Of a DNA stretch of 36,750 bases, positions 25,107 to 31,255 are shown piece by piece. Below the pieces are notes generated by a model. That model did not search any database. It saw only the letters and a list, made by a program, of their open reading frames with translations, and was not told where the DNA came from. The DNA comes from Pseudomonadota bacterium (lineage in GTDB: Bacteria > Desulfobacterota > JAPLJL01), in assembly GCA_026388655.1 (NCBI GenBank), contig JAPLJI010000183.1, positions 1 to 36,750 of the forward strand, in the 5' to 3' direction. The position numbers were made by a program, and so were the translations under genes. Numbering within the stretch: the stretch's first letter is position 1; each line of letters opens with the position of its first letter.

Positions 25107-25628
25107 TTAAATAGGCGGCGCCGGGACAAGAATGGTGATCCCCTCCGGCAGCTTGTTCGGATTGGGGAGAACCTTGCGGTTGGCTTCATAAATTAGTCTC
25201 CAGAGCCGGGCGTTCCCGTAATAATAAGCCGCGATCAGGTGCAGGTCTTCCCCGGCCAGGATTTTATGCTGGGCGGGGGTGACATGGGTAACCACGCCCA
25301 AAACCACGCCCCTTCCCCAGGGAACCTGCGGGAGAGGAGTCGCCGCGGCCGGGGCGGGGGCTTCACTCGGGGCCGGAGCCGGGGGAGCGTTGAGATCTTC
25401 CCCGGGCGCGGGCGCTTCCGGGGAGGAAACCGCGGGTGGTCCCGGTTCCGCCAGGGGAGGAAAATCCGGACCCGGGGAGGCCGGCTCGATCACGGCCCCG
25501 GAATCCGGAGCCGGGGAAACCGCCTCGGGTCCCACCTCGGTCTGGGCCCATACCCAGCCGGTCCAGATCCCGCCCAGGATCAGGCTCGAAGCCAATATTC
25601 CGATTCTGCCTTTTCTTTTTGAATTCAT
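25107..25628 (-). CDS. Exported LysM-type protein with Pro-rich linker
   Basis: A 173-residue protein: signal peptide (RIGILASSLILGGIWTGW, cleavage near VWAQ), then a roughly 75-residue Ala/Pro/Glu-rich low-complexity linker. A C-terminal LysM-like domain follows (HKILAGEDLHLIAAYYYGN, RLWRLIYEANRKVLPNPNKL, EGITILVPAPP). It resembles the LysM part of the 8259-8996 protein and probably binds peptidoglycan in the periplasm. GGAGG lies six bases before the ATG. It is the third gene of a minus-strand run with the lipoprotein and the cyclic-nucleotide-binding protein, 23 bp after the lipoprotein stop. The linker would span the periplasm; no catalytic domain is present. Confidence 0.8.
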   Translation of the reverse strand: MNSKRKGRIGILASSLILGGIWTGWVWAQTEVGPEAVSPAPDSGAVIEPASPGPDFPPLAEPGPPAVSSPEAPAPGEDLNAPPAPAPSEAPAPAAATPLPQVPWGRGVVLGVVTHVTPAQHKILAGEDLHLIAAYYYGNARLWRLIYEANRKVLPNPNKLPEGITILVPAPPI

Positions 25629-25651
25629 TGGTTACCTCCCCTTATTACTAT

Positions 25652-26308
25652 TTACTTAGACCGAAACCTCAGCTCTAAATTCACCGGCTCAGCCGGGGGT
25701 AGATTCTTCTGAAACTTCAAGCTGAATTCATGCGCTTTCTTCAGTCCCCCCCGGAAAAACACCATCCCCTGGGCGAAAGCCCGGGGTTCAATGGGTTGCG
25801 TACTCAAAGCCTTTAGAAATATCTCCGCGGGACATCGATCGGACCGGGAGATGGTATTATACCCGAGCGGAAAACCCGCCCCCAGGGCTTCCCTTCCGCC
25901 TTCGTACCCGTAAGCCAGGCCGAAGGTAAAAAAGGCGGAACGCCCCCCCTCACCTCTGGGTTCGAGGGCCGAAAGCTCCCGGGCGTCAACCGCCTGGTAT
26001 TGCCGGCCGCTTTCATCCTGCAAAATAAAATCCTCCGGCTGGATCGAAATCCTGCCCTCCGTCCTGTTCTCGATCCTCACCTCCAGGGGGATGAGGAGCT
26101 TATCCCAGTCCGGGGAGCAGTGTTCGAGCTCGCCCTGGCGGGCGGAGAAACCGAGAACCGGGCTCTCCGCCCTCGCGAAGCCCGCGCTGGCCGGGTTCCC
26201 CGGCCCGGCCGGGGTCAGGGGCAGAAGTTTCGGGGCGCACCCCCACCCACTTAAACCGAAAAGCAGAATCCCGCAAGCAACTACGAATTTTCCTGACCGG
26301 ATTTCCAT
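25652..26308 (-). CDS. Probable lipoprotein of unknown function
   Basis: A 218-residue protein with a hydrophobic signal (FVVACGILLFGLSGWGC) that ends in a Cys after Gly, a loose lipobox, suggesting lipid attachment at that Cys. The mature part has a beta-rich middle (LLIPLEVRIENRTEGRISIQ, then PEDFILQDESGRQY) that looks like an Ig-like, DUF4352-type fold, followed by a stretch on surface exposure (FAQGMVFFRGG) and a C-terminal strand ENLELRFRSK-like. I recognise no specific family. The start overlaps the end of the upstream cyclic-nucleotide-binding gene by 28 bp, and no good Shine-Dalgarno is visible, so translation is probably coupled to it. Confidence 0.6.
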   Translation of the reverse strand: MEIRSGKFVVACGILLFGLSGWGCAPKLLPLTPAGPGNPASAGFARAESPVLGFSARQGELEHCSPDWDKLLIPLEVRIENRTEGRISIQPEDFILQDESGRQYQAVDARELSALEPRGEGGRSAFFTFGLAYGYEGGREALGAGFPLGYNTISRSDRCPAEIFLKALSTQPIEPRAFAQGMVFFRGGLKKAHEFSLKFQKNLPPAEPVNLELRFRSK

Positions 26309-26754
26309 GCCAGATACTCGTCAATCTGGGCGAGTCCGCCCCGGGTCTTCTCACTCAAGTTTAGGGAAAGGGCCATAACCAGTCGAAGAGCCACCAGTGC
26401 GTCCGTCTTCAGGAATTCCTGAAAATCCTCCCGATCGATCGTCAAGAAATCGGTTTCCTCAACCGTCCGGGCCGAAACTTCCCGGGGTCCCTCAGACAGC
26501 AAAGCCATTTCCCCGAAATATTCTCCGCTTTGAATCGTAGCCAGCGACGTTTCCCCCACCCCGGGAATGTTCCGCGAGGTCTGCACCGAACCCTTTTTGA
26601 CAATAAAAAGGGTCTCTCCAATCATTCCTTCGATGAAGAGGGGGGTCCCGGCCGGGATTTTTTTCTCGGACACGATCTTGGAGATTACCGCAATTTCCTT
26701 GTCGCTGAAGTTCCGGAACAGCGGGCATTCTTTCAGGGGCTTGATCTTCGCCAT
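26281..26754 (-). CDS. Cyclic nucleotide-binding domain protein
   Basis: A 157-residue stand-alone cNMP-binding domain: LFRNFSDKEIAVISKIVSEK start, the beta-roll GTPLFIEGMIGETLFIVKKG, and the phosphate-binding cassette FGEMALLSEGPREVSART with the ligand residues E82 and R91. A helical end follows with no DNA-binding helix-turn-helix, so it is not a Crp-type regulator but a sensor module. It may control its operon partners (lipoprotein, LysM protein) or a protein elsewhere. AAGGGA lies upstream of the ATG. A CTAGA-N6-TCTAG inverted repeat at 26796-26811 lies about 40 bp upstream and could be an operator. Confidence 0.85.
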   Translation of the reverse strand: MAKIKPLKECPLFRNFSDKEIAVISKIVSEKKIPAGTPLFIEGMIGETLFIVKKGSVQTSRNIPGVGETSLATIQSGEYFGEMALLSEGPREVSARTVEETDFLTIDREDFQEFLKTDALVALRLVMALSLNLSEKTRGGLAQIDEYLAWKSGQENS

Positions 26755-26795
26755 GAATAATCCCTTGGTCTAGCTCTCAACGTTAATTTATATAA

Positions 26796-26811
26796 CTAGA
26801 CCCTATTCTAG
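26796..26811. promoter_or_regulatory. Inverted repeat upstream of the cNMP gene
   Basis: CTAGA (26796-26800) and TCTAG (26807-26811) separated by CCCTAT, in an AT-rich stretch before the gene. A possible operator; no regulator is identified. Confidence 0.3.
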
Positions 26812-26864
26812 CAGATTTCATTCCAGAGGAAATACTATTTAACCCCGCCTTTGAGGATGGTTTT

Positions 26865-27002
26865 TCACTCAGGTAAAAGCTCAAGGGGTGTTATGATCGC
26901 GGGGGTATTTAAACCCAAACGTCGATTGACGACACGGATATGCTCCTGTTTTCTGATATTGGCAAGATGTTCGCAATTCCAGGTCAACAAGTAATCAGTT
27001 AA
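26865..27002 (-). pseudogene. Decayed PIN-domain toxin, C-terminal remnant
   Basis: On the minus strand a frame reads TDYLLTWNCEHLANIRKQEH, then IRVVNRRLGLNTPAIITP and LELLPE before a TGA at 26867-26865. This is the recognisable C-terminal end of a PIN-domain toxin of the DYLLTWN...HIAN type with its closing P-(I/A)-I-x-TP-x-EL motif. Nothing upstream in frame gives a start or the N-terminal PIN half; the 5' part is missing and the next gene upstream is the complete PIN toxin ending at 27028. It is too short to function and is best seen as a fossil of a former vapC gene. Confidence 0.7.
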
Positions 27003-27027
27003 ATGCTTTGAGTTTTCGCAATTGTTG

Positions 27028-27447
27028 TTATCTTCGAGGAAGAATATCTACTGGATGGGAAAATCGATATTCTCGGAAGTGATGGTCGAAGGTTAAAACC
27101 TTTTCTATCTTGAATTTTTCGATTAGGGCAAAACTGGTGCAATCCACGAAGCTGAATCGTTTATCGGAATATTTAAGGAAGATGCCTTTTGCTTTATCTT
27201 CGATTTCTTCTGTTATCCTGATGATTTCGATTTTCGATTGGGGAAAACGCTTCATAAATTCAGCCGCTAATCGGTGCGCTGTTCGAATCATGATTAAAGT
27301 ATATGTTTCGGAGAGGACATAATCGGACGTACAAAAAGCCGCGCCGGATTCGGTCAGCTCCTTAATAACCTGGTTGGCGGCGGTATTTCCAGCGTCGCCC
27401 CGGTTAGCCAGGGCGCAAAAAAAGCCGGTATCGATGAAAGCTCTCAA
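27028..27447 (-). CDS. PIN-domain toxin (VapC-like) of TA module 1
   Basis: A 139-residue PIN ribonuclease. The acidic quartet is complete: D6 (FIDTGFF), E47 (VLSETYT), D102 (FVDCTSFA) and D121 (TFDHHF). Such toxins cleave RNA, often tRNA or rRNA, when freed from the antitoxin. It lies 3 bp after the DUF104-type antitoxin on the minus strand, forming a two-gene module. The group with FSFVDCTSFALIEK is commonly paired with AF2212-like antitoxins, as here. The gene seems intact. Downstream is the fossil PIN remnant. Confidence 0.87.
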   Translation of the reverse strand: MRAFIDTGFFCALANRGDAGNTAANQVIKELTESGAAFCTSDYVLSETYTLIMIRTAHRLAAEFMKRFPQSKIEIIRITEEIEDKAKGIFLKYSDKRFSFVDCTSFALIEKFKIEKVLTFDHHFREYRFSHPVDILPRR

Positions 27448-27450
27448 TGA

Positions 27451-27696
27451 TTAGGATTGGGATTTGGAATAAAGATGGTCGTCGTGTGATTGGGACAAAT
27501 CCGAAACCTTGCTTTGAAAAATATTGGCAATGGCGAGAATCGGATGGGCCGACTTTTTCGGTTTGCCTTTGACTTCTTTTTTGGCCGGTTTTTCCGTCAC
27601 AACGGTGATCTGGCAGGGCTGGTGCTCCTGCAAATGGAGCCTGCCCAAGGGTTTGAAGACCCCGCCTTCATAAATGGCCTTGGTTTTAATCGTCAT
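27451..27696 (-). CDS. DUF104 (AF2212-like) antitoxin of TA module 1
   Basis: An 81-residue protein beginning TIKTKAIYEGGVFKPLGRL, the signature of AF2212-like antitoxins. The typical LxEGxxVxV segment is represented by LHLQEHQPCQITVV. The C-terminal half is basic then polar and probably wraps the toxin. It precedes the PIN toxin by three bases. GGAGGAG is well spaced before the ATG. A promoter TTGAGG-N17-TAAAAT (27746-27718) lies upstream; its -35 falls inside the dispersed TA-island repeat, so the repeat may supply regulatory sequence. Confidence 0.85.
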   Translation of the reverse strand: MTIKTKAIYEGGVFKPLGRLHLQEHQPCQITVVTEKPAKKEVKGKPKKSAHPILAIANIFQSKVSDLSQSHDDHLYSKSQS

Positions 27697-27717
27697 TTTT
27701 CTTCTCCTCCCCAGAAT

Positions 27718-27746
27718 ATTTTATCTTATCTTCCCGCTTTCCTCAA
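27718..27746 (-). promoter_or_regulatory. Promoter of TA module 1, -35 inside the dispersed repeat
   Basis: TTGAGG (27746-27741), 17-nt spacer, TAAAAT (27723-27718) on the minus strand, about 22 nt before the antitoxin ATG. Confidence 0.45.
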
Positions 27747-27930
27747 ACCGTTTTTAGACTAAATAGGCCAGACAGATTTATCCTCCGAAGCCCATGTCCT
27801 TCGAAGCTCTTGTCCTTCGAAGCTTTAGCGAAGGAGGATCAGCGTAGGAGGATTGGCGTAGGAGGACCAAATAGACCAGATTGGCGGGCGAGAAAGAGTC
27901 GGGGAAGCCGAAGGGTTAATTATGTCCCCC
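27733..27930. repeat. TA-island repeat, copy A
   Basis: It begins CCCGCTTTCCTCAAACCG then TTTTTAGAC and AAATAGGCCAGACAG. It is interrupted by hairpin words TCCTCCGAAGC...TAGCGAAGGAGGA and GCGTAGGAGGA, resumes with AAATAGACCAGATTGGCGGG, and ends GGTTAATTATGTCCC. Copies B (28672) and C (29530) share both ends. Confidence 0.65.
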
Positions 27931-27953
27931 AAATTTCACGCTTGTTTGAGTGT

Positions 27954-28355
27954 TCAAACCCAGATTATTTCAATAAACGAAGACACTTTCTCAAAATCCG
28001 GATCGGAAGTGATCACCGCCGCGGAATGCTCCAAGGCCGAAGCCATGGTAAAAGCATCGGCATAGGAAATGGGATAATCCCCCTTTATCTCGGCCGCCCG
28101 AAAAACCAGGTCATCTTTAGCCGGTAAAATTTCAAACCCCAAACGATGAATATTGCCGAGGATTCCCAGCTTTTTCTCATTACCGAAATGCTTTTTGGTA
28201 ATGTAAATAATTTCTCCCAGGTTAATAATATTCAATAATTTACGGAGATTTTCTTCCTGGGCGATACGAAGAATCCTGATTACCTTCTCAAAACCTGGTT
28301 CTTTTTGGAATAACTTGAGCAAAGCTGAGCTGTCAAAAATCAGGGAGGCCTTCAT
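27954..28355 (-). CDS. PIN-domain toxin (VapC-like) of TA module 2
   Basis: A 133-residue PIN ribonuclease with D8 (IFDSSALLKL), E48 (NLGEIIY), D100 (SYADAFTMA) and D118 (TSDPDF), i.e. a complete active site. It is coupled to the AbrB-type antitoxin by a four-base ATGA overlap (28352-28355). The product would be an RNA-cleaving toxin neutralised by that partner. It is distinct in sequence from the PIN proteins of modules 1 and 3, so the modules are not recent duplicates. No oddities in reading frame. Confidence 0.88.
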   Translation of the reverse strand: MKASLIFDSSALLKLFQKEPGFEKVIRILRIAQEENLRKLLNIINLGEIIYITKKHFGNEKKLGILGNIHRLGFEILPAKDDLVFRAAEIKGDYPISYADAFTMASALEHSAAVITSDPDFEKVSSFIEIIWV

Positions 28356-28585
28356 CGGGGAAAATCTTGCTTCCTCTGTTTCAACAGTTCTTTGCTCAAG
28401 GAAGGCTTGGCGGGGAGATAACCGCAGGCCGCTTTAATCGGGTCTTTGACTTTGGGGATGAGATGGATTACCCCCCCGGAATCGAAAATCTTCAGCTCGG
28501 TTCCCGGACGAATGCTGTACTTCTCTCTTAATTCCTTGGGAATCACGATCTGGCCTTTGGCGTAAGCTTTGACTTTTTCGACCAT
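28352..28585 (-). CDS. AbrB/MazE-fold antitoxin of TA module 2
   Basis: A 77-residue swapped-hairpin DNA-binding antitoxin: KVKAYAKGQIVIPKELREKY, then SIRPGTELKIF, the SpoVT/AbrB signature (VapB type). The C-terminal part (KAACGYLPAKPSLSKELL) is the usual toxin-wrapping tail. AAGGAGG lies eight bases before the ATG. The promoter TTGATA-N18-TATACT lies upstream, and two GTATAAC direct repeats spaced two helical turns apart overlap its -10, which suggests autoregulation by the antitoxin. Confidence 0.88.
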   Translation of the reverse strand: MVEKVKAYAKGQIVIPKELREKYSIRPGTELKIFDSGGVIHLIPKVKDPIKAACGYLPAKPSLSKELLKQRKQDFPR

Positions 28586-28608
28586 AAAACCCGCCTCCTT
28601 AATTTACG

Positions 28609-28658
28609 GTATAACGAAAATTGATTTTAGTATAACCTAATGAGGGAGAAATTATCAA
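28609..28658 (-). promoter_or_regulatory. Promoter and putative autoregulatory operator of TA module 2
   Basis: Minus strand TTGATA (28658-28653), 18-nt spacer, TATACT (28634-28629). GTATAAC occurs at 28609-28615 and 28630-28636 (21 bp apart on one strand); the second copy overlaps the -10. Confidence 0.5.
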
Positions 28659-28671
28659 GAAAAATCCGATC

Positions 28672-28880
28672 TTCCCGCTTTCCTCAAACCGGTTTTTAGA
28701 TCAAATAGACGAGATAGACTAGATAGACTAGATAGACTAGATAGACAAAATAGACCAGACAGGCCAAAGGAACCAAACATTTTATTCTTTGCTCTTGGCT
28801 CCCTGCTCTATGCCCTTTGCCCTATGCGATTGATAGCGGGCGGGGAAGTATTTAGGAAGTCAATTTGATAATTATGTTCA
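28672..28880. repeat. TA-island repeat, copy B, with 9-bp tandem tract
   Basis: It starts TTCCCGCTTTCCTCAAACCG, then contains GATAGACTA repeated 3.8 times (28713-28746), AAATAGACCAGACAGG, GCTC/CCCT word repeats (28790-28830), and ends with GGGCGGGGAAG and GGAAGTCAATTTGATAATTA. It occupies most of the 28586-28945 gap. Confidence 0.65.
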
Positions 28881-28890
28881 ATTCGTCATA

Positions 28891-28919
28891 TTGCCCCGGT
28901 TCGTCACTAGTGGTACACT
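28891..28919 (+). promoter_or_regulatory. Promoter of the RelB/RelE-type module
   Basis: TTGCCC (28891-28896), 17-nt spacer, TACACT (28914-28919). AGGAGG follows at 28930-28935, ahead of the ATG at 28946. Confidence 0.5.
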
Positions 28920-28945
28920 GAACAAGAAAAGGAGGAAACATTAAT

Positions 28946-29176
28946 ATGCCTGCCAAAAACCCCAGGATCCACGTTGTTCTCGAAAAGCCGCTTTATCAAG
29001 CGGTTCAATCGCTGGCTCGGAAAGAACAAATATCCCTTTCTATGAAAATCCGGGATTTGGTCCGGGAGGCCCTCGAAATCGAAGAGGATCTGGCCCTGGC
29101 GGAGATCGCCCAGGAACGAGACAAAACTTTTAAAAGAGTTCAGGTGCTATCTCACAAGCAGGTTTGGGGCTCTTAG
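28946..29176 (+). CDS. Ribbon-helix-helix antitoxin of TA module 3
   Basis: A 76-residue protein with the short ribbon start NPRIHVVLEKPLYQAVQSLA, then SLSMKIRDLVREALEIEED, the ribbon-helix-helix pattern of RelB/ParD-like antitoxins. It ends in a charged helix (LALAEIAQERDKTFKRVQV). It precedes a RelE-fold toxin by 16 bp. AGGAGG lies upstream. This is the only TA module of the island on the plus strand. It probably represses its own promoter (28891-28919). Confidence 0.82.
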   Translation: MPAKNPRIHVVLEKPLYQAVQSLARKEQISLSMKIRDLVREALEIEEDLALAEIAQERDKTFKRVQVLSHKQVWGS

Positions 29177-29192
29177 TCTTCCCGACCTTTCA

Positions 29193-29477
29193 ATGGCTTA
29201 CACCCTCATATACCATCCGGCGGTGCGTGAGACGGATCTGCCGCAGATTAATCCGGATGTCAAAGCTCGGATCGCGCGGGCGATCGAATCACGACTTGCC
29301 ACAGAACCCCAAAAATATGGCCGGCCATTGCGAAAAACTCTAAAGGGCTATTGGAAACTTCGGGTTGGTGATTACCGGGTGATTTATAAAATTATTGGAG
29401 ATGACGTATGGATTCTGGGGATCATTCACCGAAGAATTGTCTATGAAAAAGCCGGGAAACGACTTAAAACGAATTAG
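29193..29477 (+). CDS. RelE/ParE-fold toxin of TA module 3
   Basis: A 94-residue protein with the RelE-like pattern: YTLIYHPAVRETDLPQINPD, the conserved GRPLRKTLKGYWKLRVGDYR, VIYKI and a C-terminal IHRRIVYEKAGKR. The R-V-G-D-Y-R-V-I-Y block is the family core. RelE members cut mRNA at the ribosome, ParE members poison gyrase; sequence alone does not decide which. It forms a pair with the upstream antitoxin. Following DNA is the third copy of the island repeat. Confidence 0.87.
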   Translation: MAYTLIYHPAVRETDLPQINPDVKARIARAIESRLATEPQKYGRPLRKTLKGYWKLRVGDYRVIYKIIGDDVWILGIIHRRIVYEKAGKRLKTN

Positions 29478-29529
29478 AAACCATGATTTTTTTCATTTTA
29501 AATCCTTTAAATTTTCTTCTGTTACATCG

Positions 29530-29645
29530 ATTTTCTCAAACCGTTTTTTAGACGAAATAGACCAGACAGACTAAATGGACTAAATGGACTAGATGGGCGG
29601 GGAAGAGTATGGGAAGTTAATTTTTCAATTCTGTCCCACAAATTG
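29530..29645. repeat. TA-island repeat, copy C
   Basis: It starts TTTTCTCAAACCG then TTTTTTAGAC, followed by AAATAGACCAGACAGAC, AAATGGACTAAATGGACTAG, GGGCGGGGAAG and GGAAGTTAATT, ending with CTGTCCCACAAATTG. It lies just downstream of the RelE-type toxin. Confidence 0.65.
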
Positions 29646-29657
29646 TATGAATTTGTT

Positions 29658-29792
29658 TCATTTCCCTGCGGCTTTTGCAGCTTCATCAATCCAATCGCCC
29701 ATATTTTTATAACCATCATCATCAACCCAATCATAAACAGGATAAGTGACTACGTTGCCACCTTTCTTGAAAAAAATTCCAGGGTCAAGTCT
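29658..29792 (-). pseudogene. Orphan gene fragment, unknown family
   Basis: On the minus strand an in-frame stretch without start codon reads LDPGIFFKKGGNVVTYPV, YDWVDDDGYKNMGDWIDEAA and KAAGK before a TGA (29660-29658). The composition is protein-like rather than repeat-like and it ends cleanly, so it looks like the 3' end of a lost gene. I do not recognise the family. Upstream the frame is closed by a TAA at 29795-29793. Confidence 0.4.
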
Positions 29793-29849
29793 TTACTTTG
29801 ACGTTTGGGGGTTCATAACTTCCTTGATAATCGCCTTCGTTTTGAGAAG

Positions 29850-29939
29850 CTAAACGTTATATGCCGGGCTTTTGTAGGATTCGAGGTTTTTATCGAAGCG
29901 TTCGACCAGGTCGAGGATTTGTTTAGGGGCGGAGGACAT
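29850..29939 (-). pseudogene. Truncated 5' end of an Eco57I-like restriction-methylase gene (copy 1)
   Basis: A 29-codon frame starting at ATG 29939: MSSAPKQILDLVERFDKN, then LESYKSPAYNV and a TAG. The pattern DLVERF..N.ESYKS..YN is the start of Eco57I-type (type IIG) restriction-modification proteins, which normally continue ETQLR. Here the frame ends at once. It follows the YgiT zinc-finger antitoxin on the same strand by 28 bp. A second copy lies at 30499-30603. Confidence 0.6.
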
Positions 29940-29967
29940 GATTGTTGTTAATGAACCATCAAAATCT

Positions 29968-30165
29968 CTAAACCACCCTTAATTCCAAAATCGGAACTTG
30001 AATTTTTTCCTCCACCTTTTCAGAAGAAATTGCCGTCTGTTCCATCTTCTTGACTACCTCAGCCTTAAAATACTTTTCTCCGCATACCTGACAGACGCCT
30101 GCCGGTACTCCTTTTAACACAACATCCCCTCCACAAAAATGGCATTTGTGATAAATTCTGCCCAT
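29968..30165 (-). CDS. YgiT-type zinc-finger antitoxin of TA module 4
   Basis: A 65-residue protein with two CxxC knuckles (CHFCGG and CQVCGEKYF) separated by VVLKGVPAGV, the N-terminal zinc domain of MqsA/YgiT-type antitoxins. The MqsA helix-turn-helix part is absent and a short tail (VEEKIQVPILELRVV) takes its place. The frame extends to a GTG at 30174, but AAGGAGG sits directly on that GTG and eight bases before the ATG at 30165, which I take as the start. It follows the DUF4258 toxin by 5 bp, so toxin precedes antitoxin, as in mqsRA. Confidence 0.82.
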   Translation of the reverse strand: MGRIYHKCHFCGGDVVLKGVPAGVCQVCGEKYFKAEVVKKMEQTAISSEKVEEKIQVPILELRVV

Positions 30166-30170
30166 TTTCC

Positions 30171-30485
30171 TCACCTCCTTCGGCGATAATTATCCATCCA
30201 CCTCCACGAATGGCGGGAAGGATCATATACCGTTATCAAAAAAAGTTCCTCGGGATCCGATTTGATCGAACAGACTGCATGAATAGGCCTCGACCCGGCG
30301 AACCCCACAACCAGACAGCTCGCGCCGCGACGATCTTGCGGATAGTCCTCAATAACCTCGCAATTCTTCAAAGCCGCCTCAAGTTCTTCGACTTTAATTT
30401 GATCCTCTTCCCGCTCCTTCTCTGCGTGCTGGGAAAATTCATACTTTCCCGCCCGAACTAAATCACGAACCTTACTTTGATCCAT
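30171..30485 (-). CDS. DUF4258 toxin of TA module 4
   Basis: A 104-residue protein of the DUF4258 family: KYEFSQHAEKEREEDQIKVE, then EVIEDYPQDRRGASCLVVGF, the conserved RPIHAVCSIK, and a C-terminal LFLITVYDPSRHSW with WMDNYRRRR. DUF4258 proteins are RelE/MqsR-like small toxins commonly encoded just before a YgiT zinc finger, exactly as here. The His in SQHAEKE and the C-terminal Tyr/Arg are the likely active residues (inference). Thirteen bases upstream lies the truncated restriction-methylase start, copy 2. Confidence 0.84.
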   Translation of the reverse strand: MDQSKVRDLVRAGKYEFSQHAEKEREEDQIKVEELEAALKNCEVIEDYPQDRRGASCLVVGFAGSRPIHAVCSIKSDPEELFLITVYDPSRHSWRWMDNYRRRR

Positions 30486-30498
30486 AAATATTATTTCC

Positions 30499-30603
30499 TT
30501 AAAGGATAATTATATAACTTTTTCCAACCAGTAACCCGCGGAATTCGATATTTTTATCGAATCGTTCGACCAGGTCGAGGATTTGCTTGGGGGCGGAGGA
30601 CAT
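30499..30603 (-). pseudogene. Truncated 5' end of an Eco57I-like restriction-methylase gene (copy 2)
   Basis: A 34-codon frame from ATG 30603: MSSAPKQILDLVERFDKN, then IEFRGLLVGKSYIIIL and a TAA. The first 18 residues are identical to copy 1 (29850-29939), while the DNA differs mostly at third codon positions. Similarity to type IIG proteins ends after NIE. It follows the PIN toxin of module 5 by 25 bp on the same strand. Confidence 0.6.
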
Positions 30604-30628
30604 GATCAATTAAAAATATTCACGGATT

Positions 30629-31000
30629 TTATTTTCCGACGAAAATTACGTCGGGGAGATTTTTAAAGTGAGGATCGGAGGAGGCCAACTGGCACCCCTC
30701 ATTGACGGCCGTGGAATAAACAATCGCGTCCGCCATCGGCAGCCCAAATTGCAGACTCAAATCCGCCGCGCTCAGCGTAATCCTCTCGTCGAAAGAAATA
30801 ATCCGGGTATTTTGCATCTGCGCCACCGCTTCCAGGGCATCCCTTTCCCCCCGCTCACGCTTGATTTTCTTGTAAACCTCGCAAATGACGACCGTCGGGG
30901 TGATAACCTGGGAAGGTTTTTCCAGGTACTCCGCGTATCGTTCGGCCAAAGGCCCGTCCAGAAAATACTCAATCCATCCGAAGGAGTCGACCAGGATCAC
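30629..31000 (-). CDS. PIN-domain toxin (VapC-like) of TA module 5
   Basis: A 123-residue PIN ribonuclease with D5 (LVDSFGWIEY), E41 (VICEVYK), D91 (PMADAIVY) and D109 (SSDPHF), a complete active site. The FGWIEYF and GLPMADAIVYSTA blocks are typical of VapC toxins paired with AbrB-type antitoxins. It overlaps the antitoxin gene by four bases (30997-31000). The gene is intact and different in sequence from the other two PIN toxins. Confidence 0.9.
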   Translation of the reverse strand: MILVDSFGWIEYFLDGPLAERYAEYLEKPSQVITPTVVICEVYKKIKRERGERDALEAVAQMQNTRIISFDERITLSAADLSLQFGLPMADAIVYSTAVNEGCQLASSDPHFKNLPDVIFVGK

Positions 31001-31206
31001 AACCGTTCCTCCTCCTCCCGGATTCCTCTGGCATCCATTCCCTTTATAAATCCCCGCAATTCCGGGATCTCCCGATTAGGAATCAAATGGATAATCCCGT
31101 CTTTGGCGATCGCGACCATTTTTTGGCCAGGCTTCAGATTAAGAGATTTTCGAACCTCTTTTGGAATAACCACTTGATATTTCGGAGATATTTTTACTTC
31201 ATTCAT
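30997..31206 (-). CDS. AbrB/MazE-fold antitoxin of TA module 5
   Basis: A 69-residue swapped-hairpin antitoxin: EVKISPKYQVVIPKEVRKSL, then NLKPGQKMVAIAKDGIIHLI, with a C-terminal toxin-binding tail. The frame has ATGs at 31212 and 31206; GGAGG abuts the first and lies six bases from the second, so I choose 31206. A strong promoter (TTGACA-N17-GAAAAT) lies upstream, with ATCGATC at 31234-31240 and 31286-31292 flanking it, possible antitoxin operators. Confidence 0.88.
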   Translation of the reverse strand: MNEVKISPKYQVVIPKEVRKSLNLKPGQKMVAIAKDGIIHLIPNREIPELRGFIKGMDARGIREEEERL

Positions 31207-31255
31207 AATCATCCTCCATAAAACATAATAATGATCGATCTATATATTGTTTTAC

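Noticed and set aside
28713-28746. GATAGACTA tandem tract as a possible CRISPR array
   Set aside because: The units are 9 bp and contiguous, with no spacers, and there are no cas genes in the window.
29522-29734. 70-residue minus-strand open frame downstream of the RelE-type toxin
   Set aside because: It runs through repeat copy C and overlaps, in another frame, the more protein-like fragment at 29658-29792. It has no ribosome site.
30166-30174. GTG start and four-base overlap for the YgiT zinc-finger gene
   Set aside because: The AAGGAGG site touches this GTG, leaving no spacing; it is ideally placed for the ATG at 30165.
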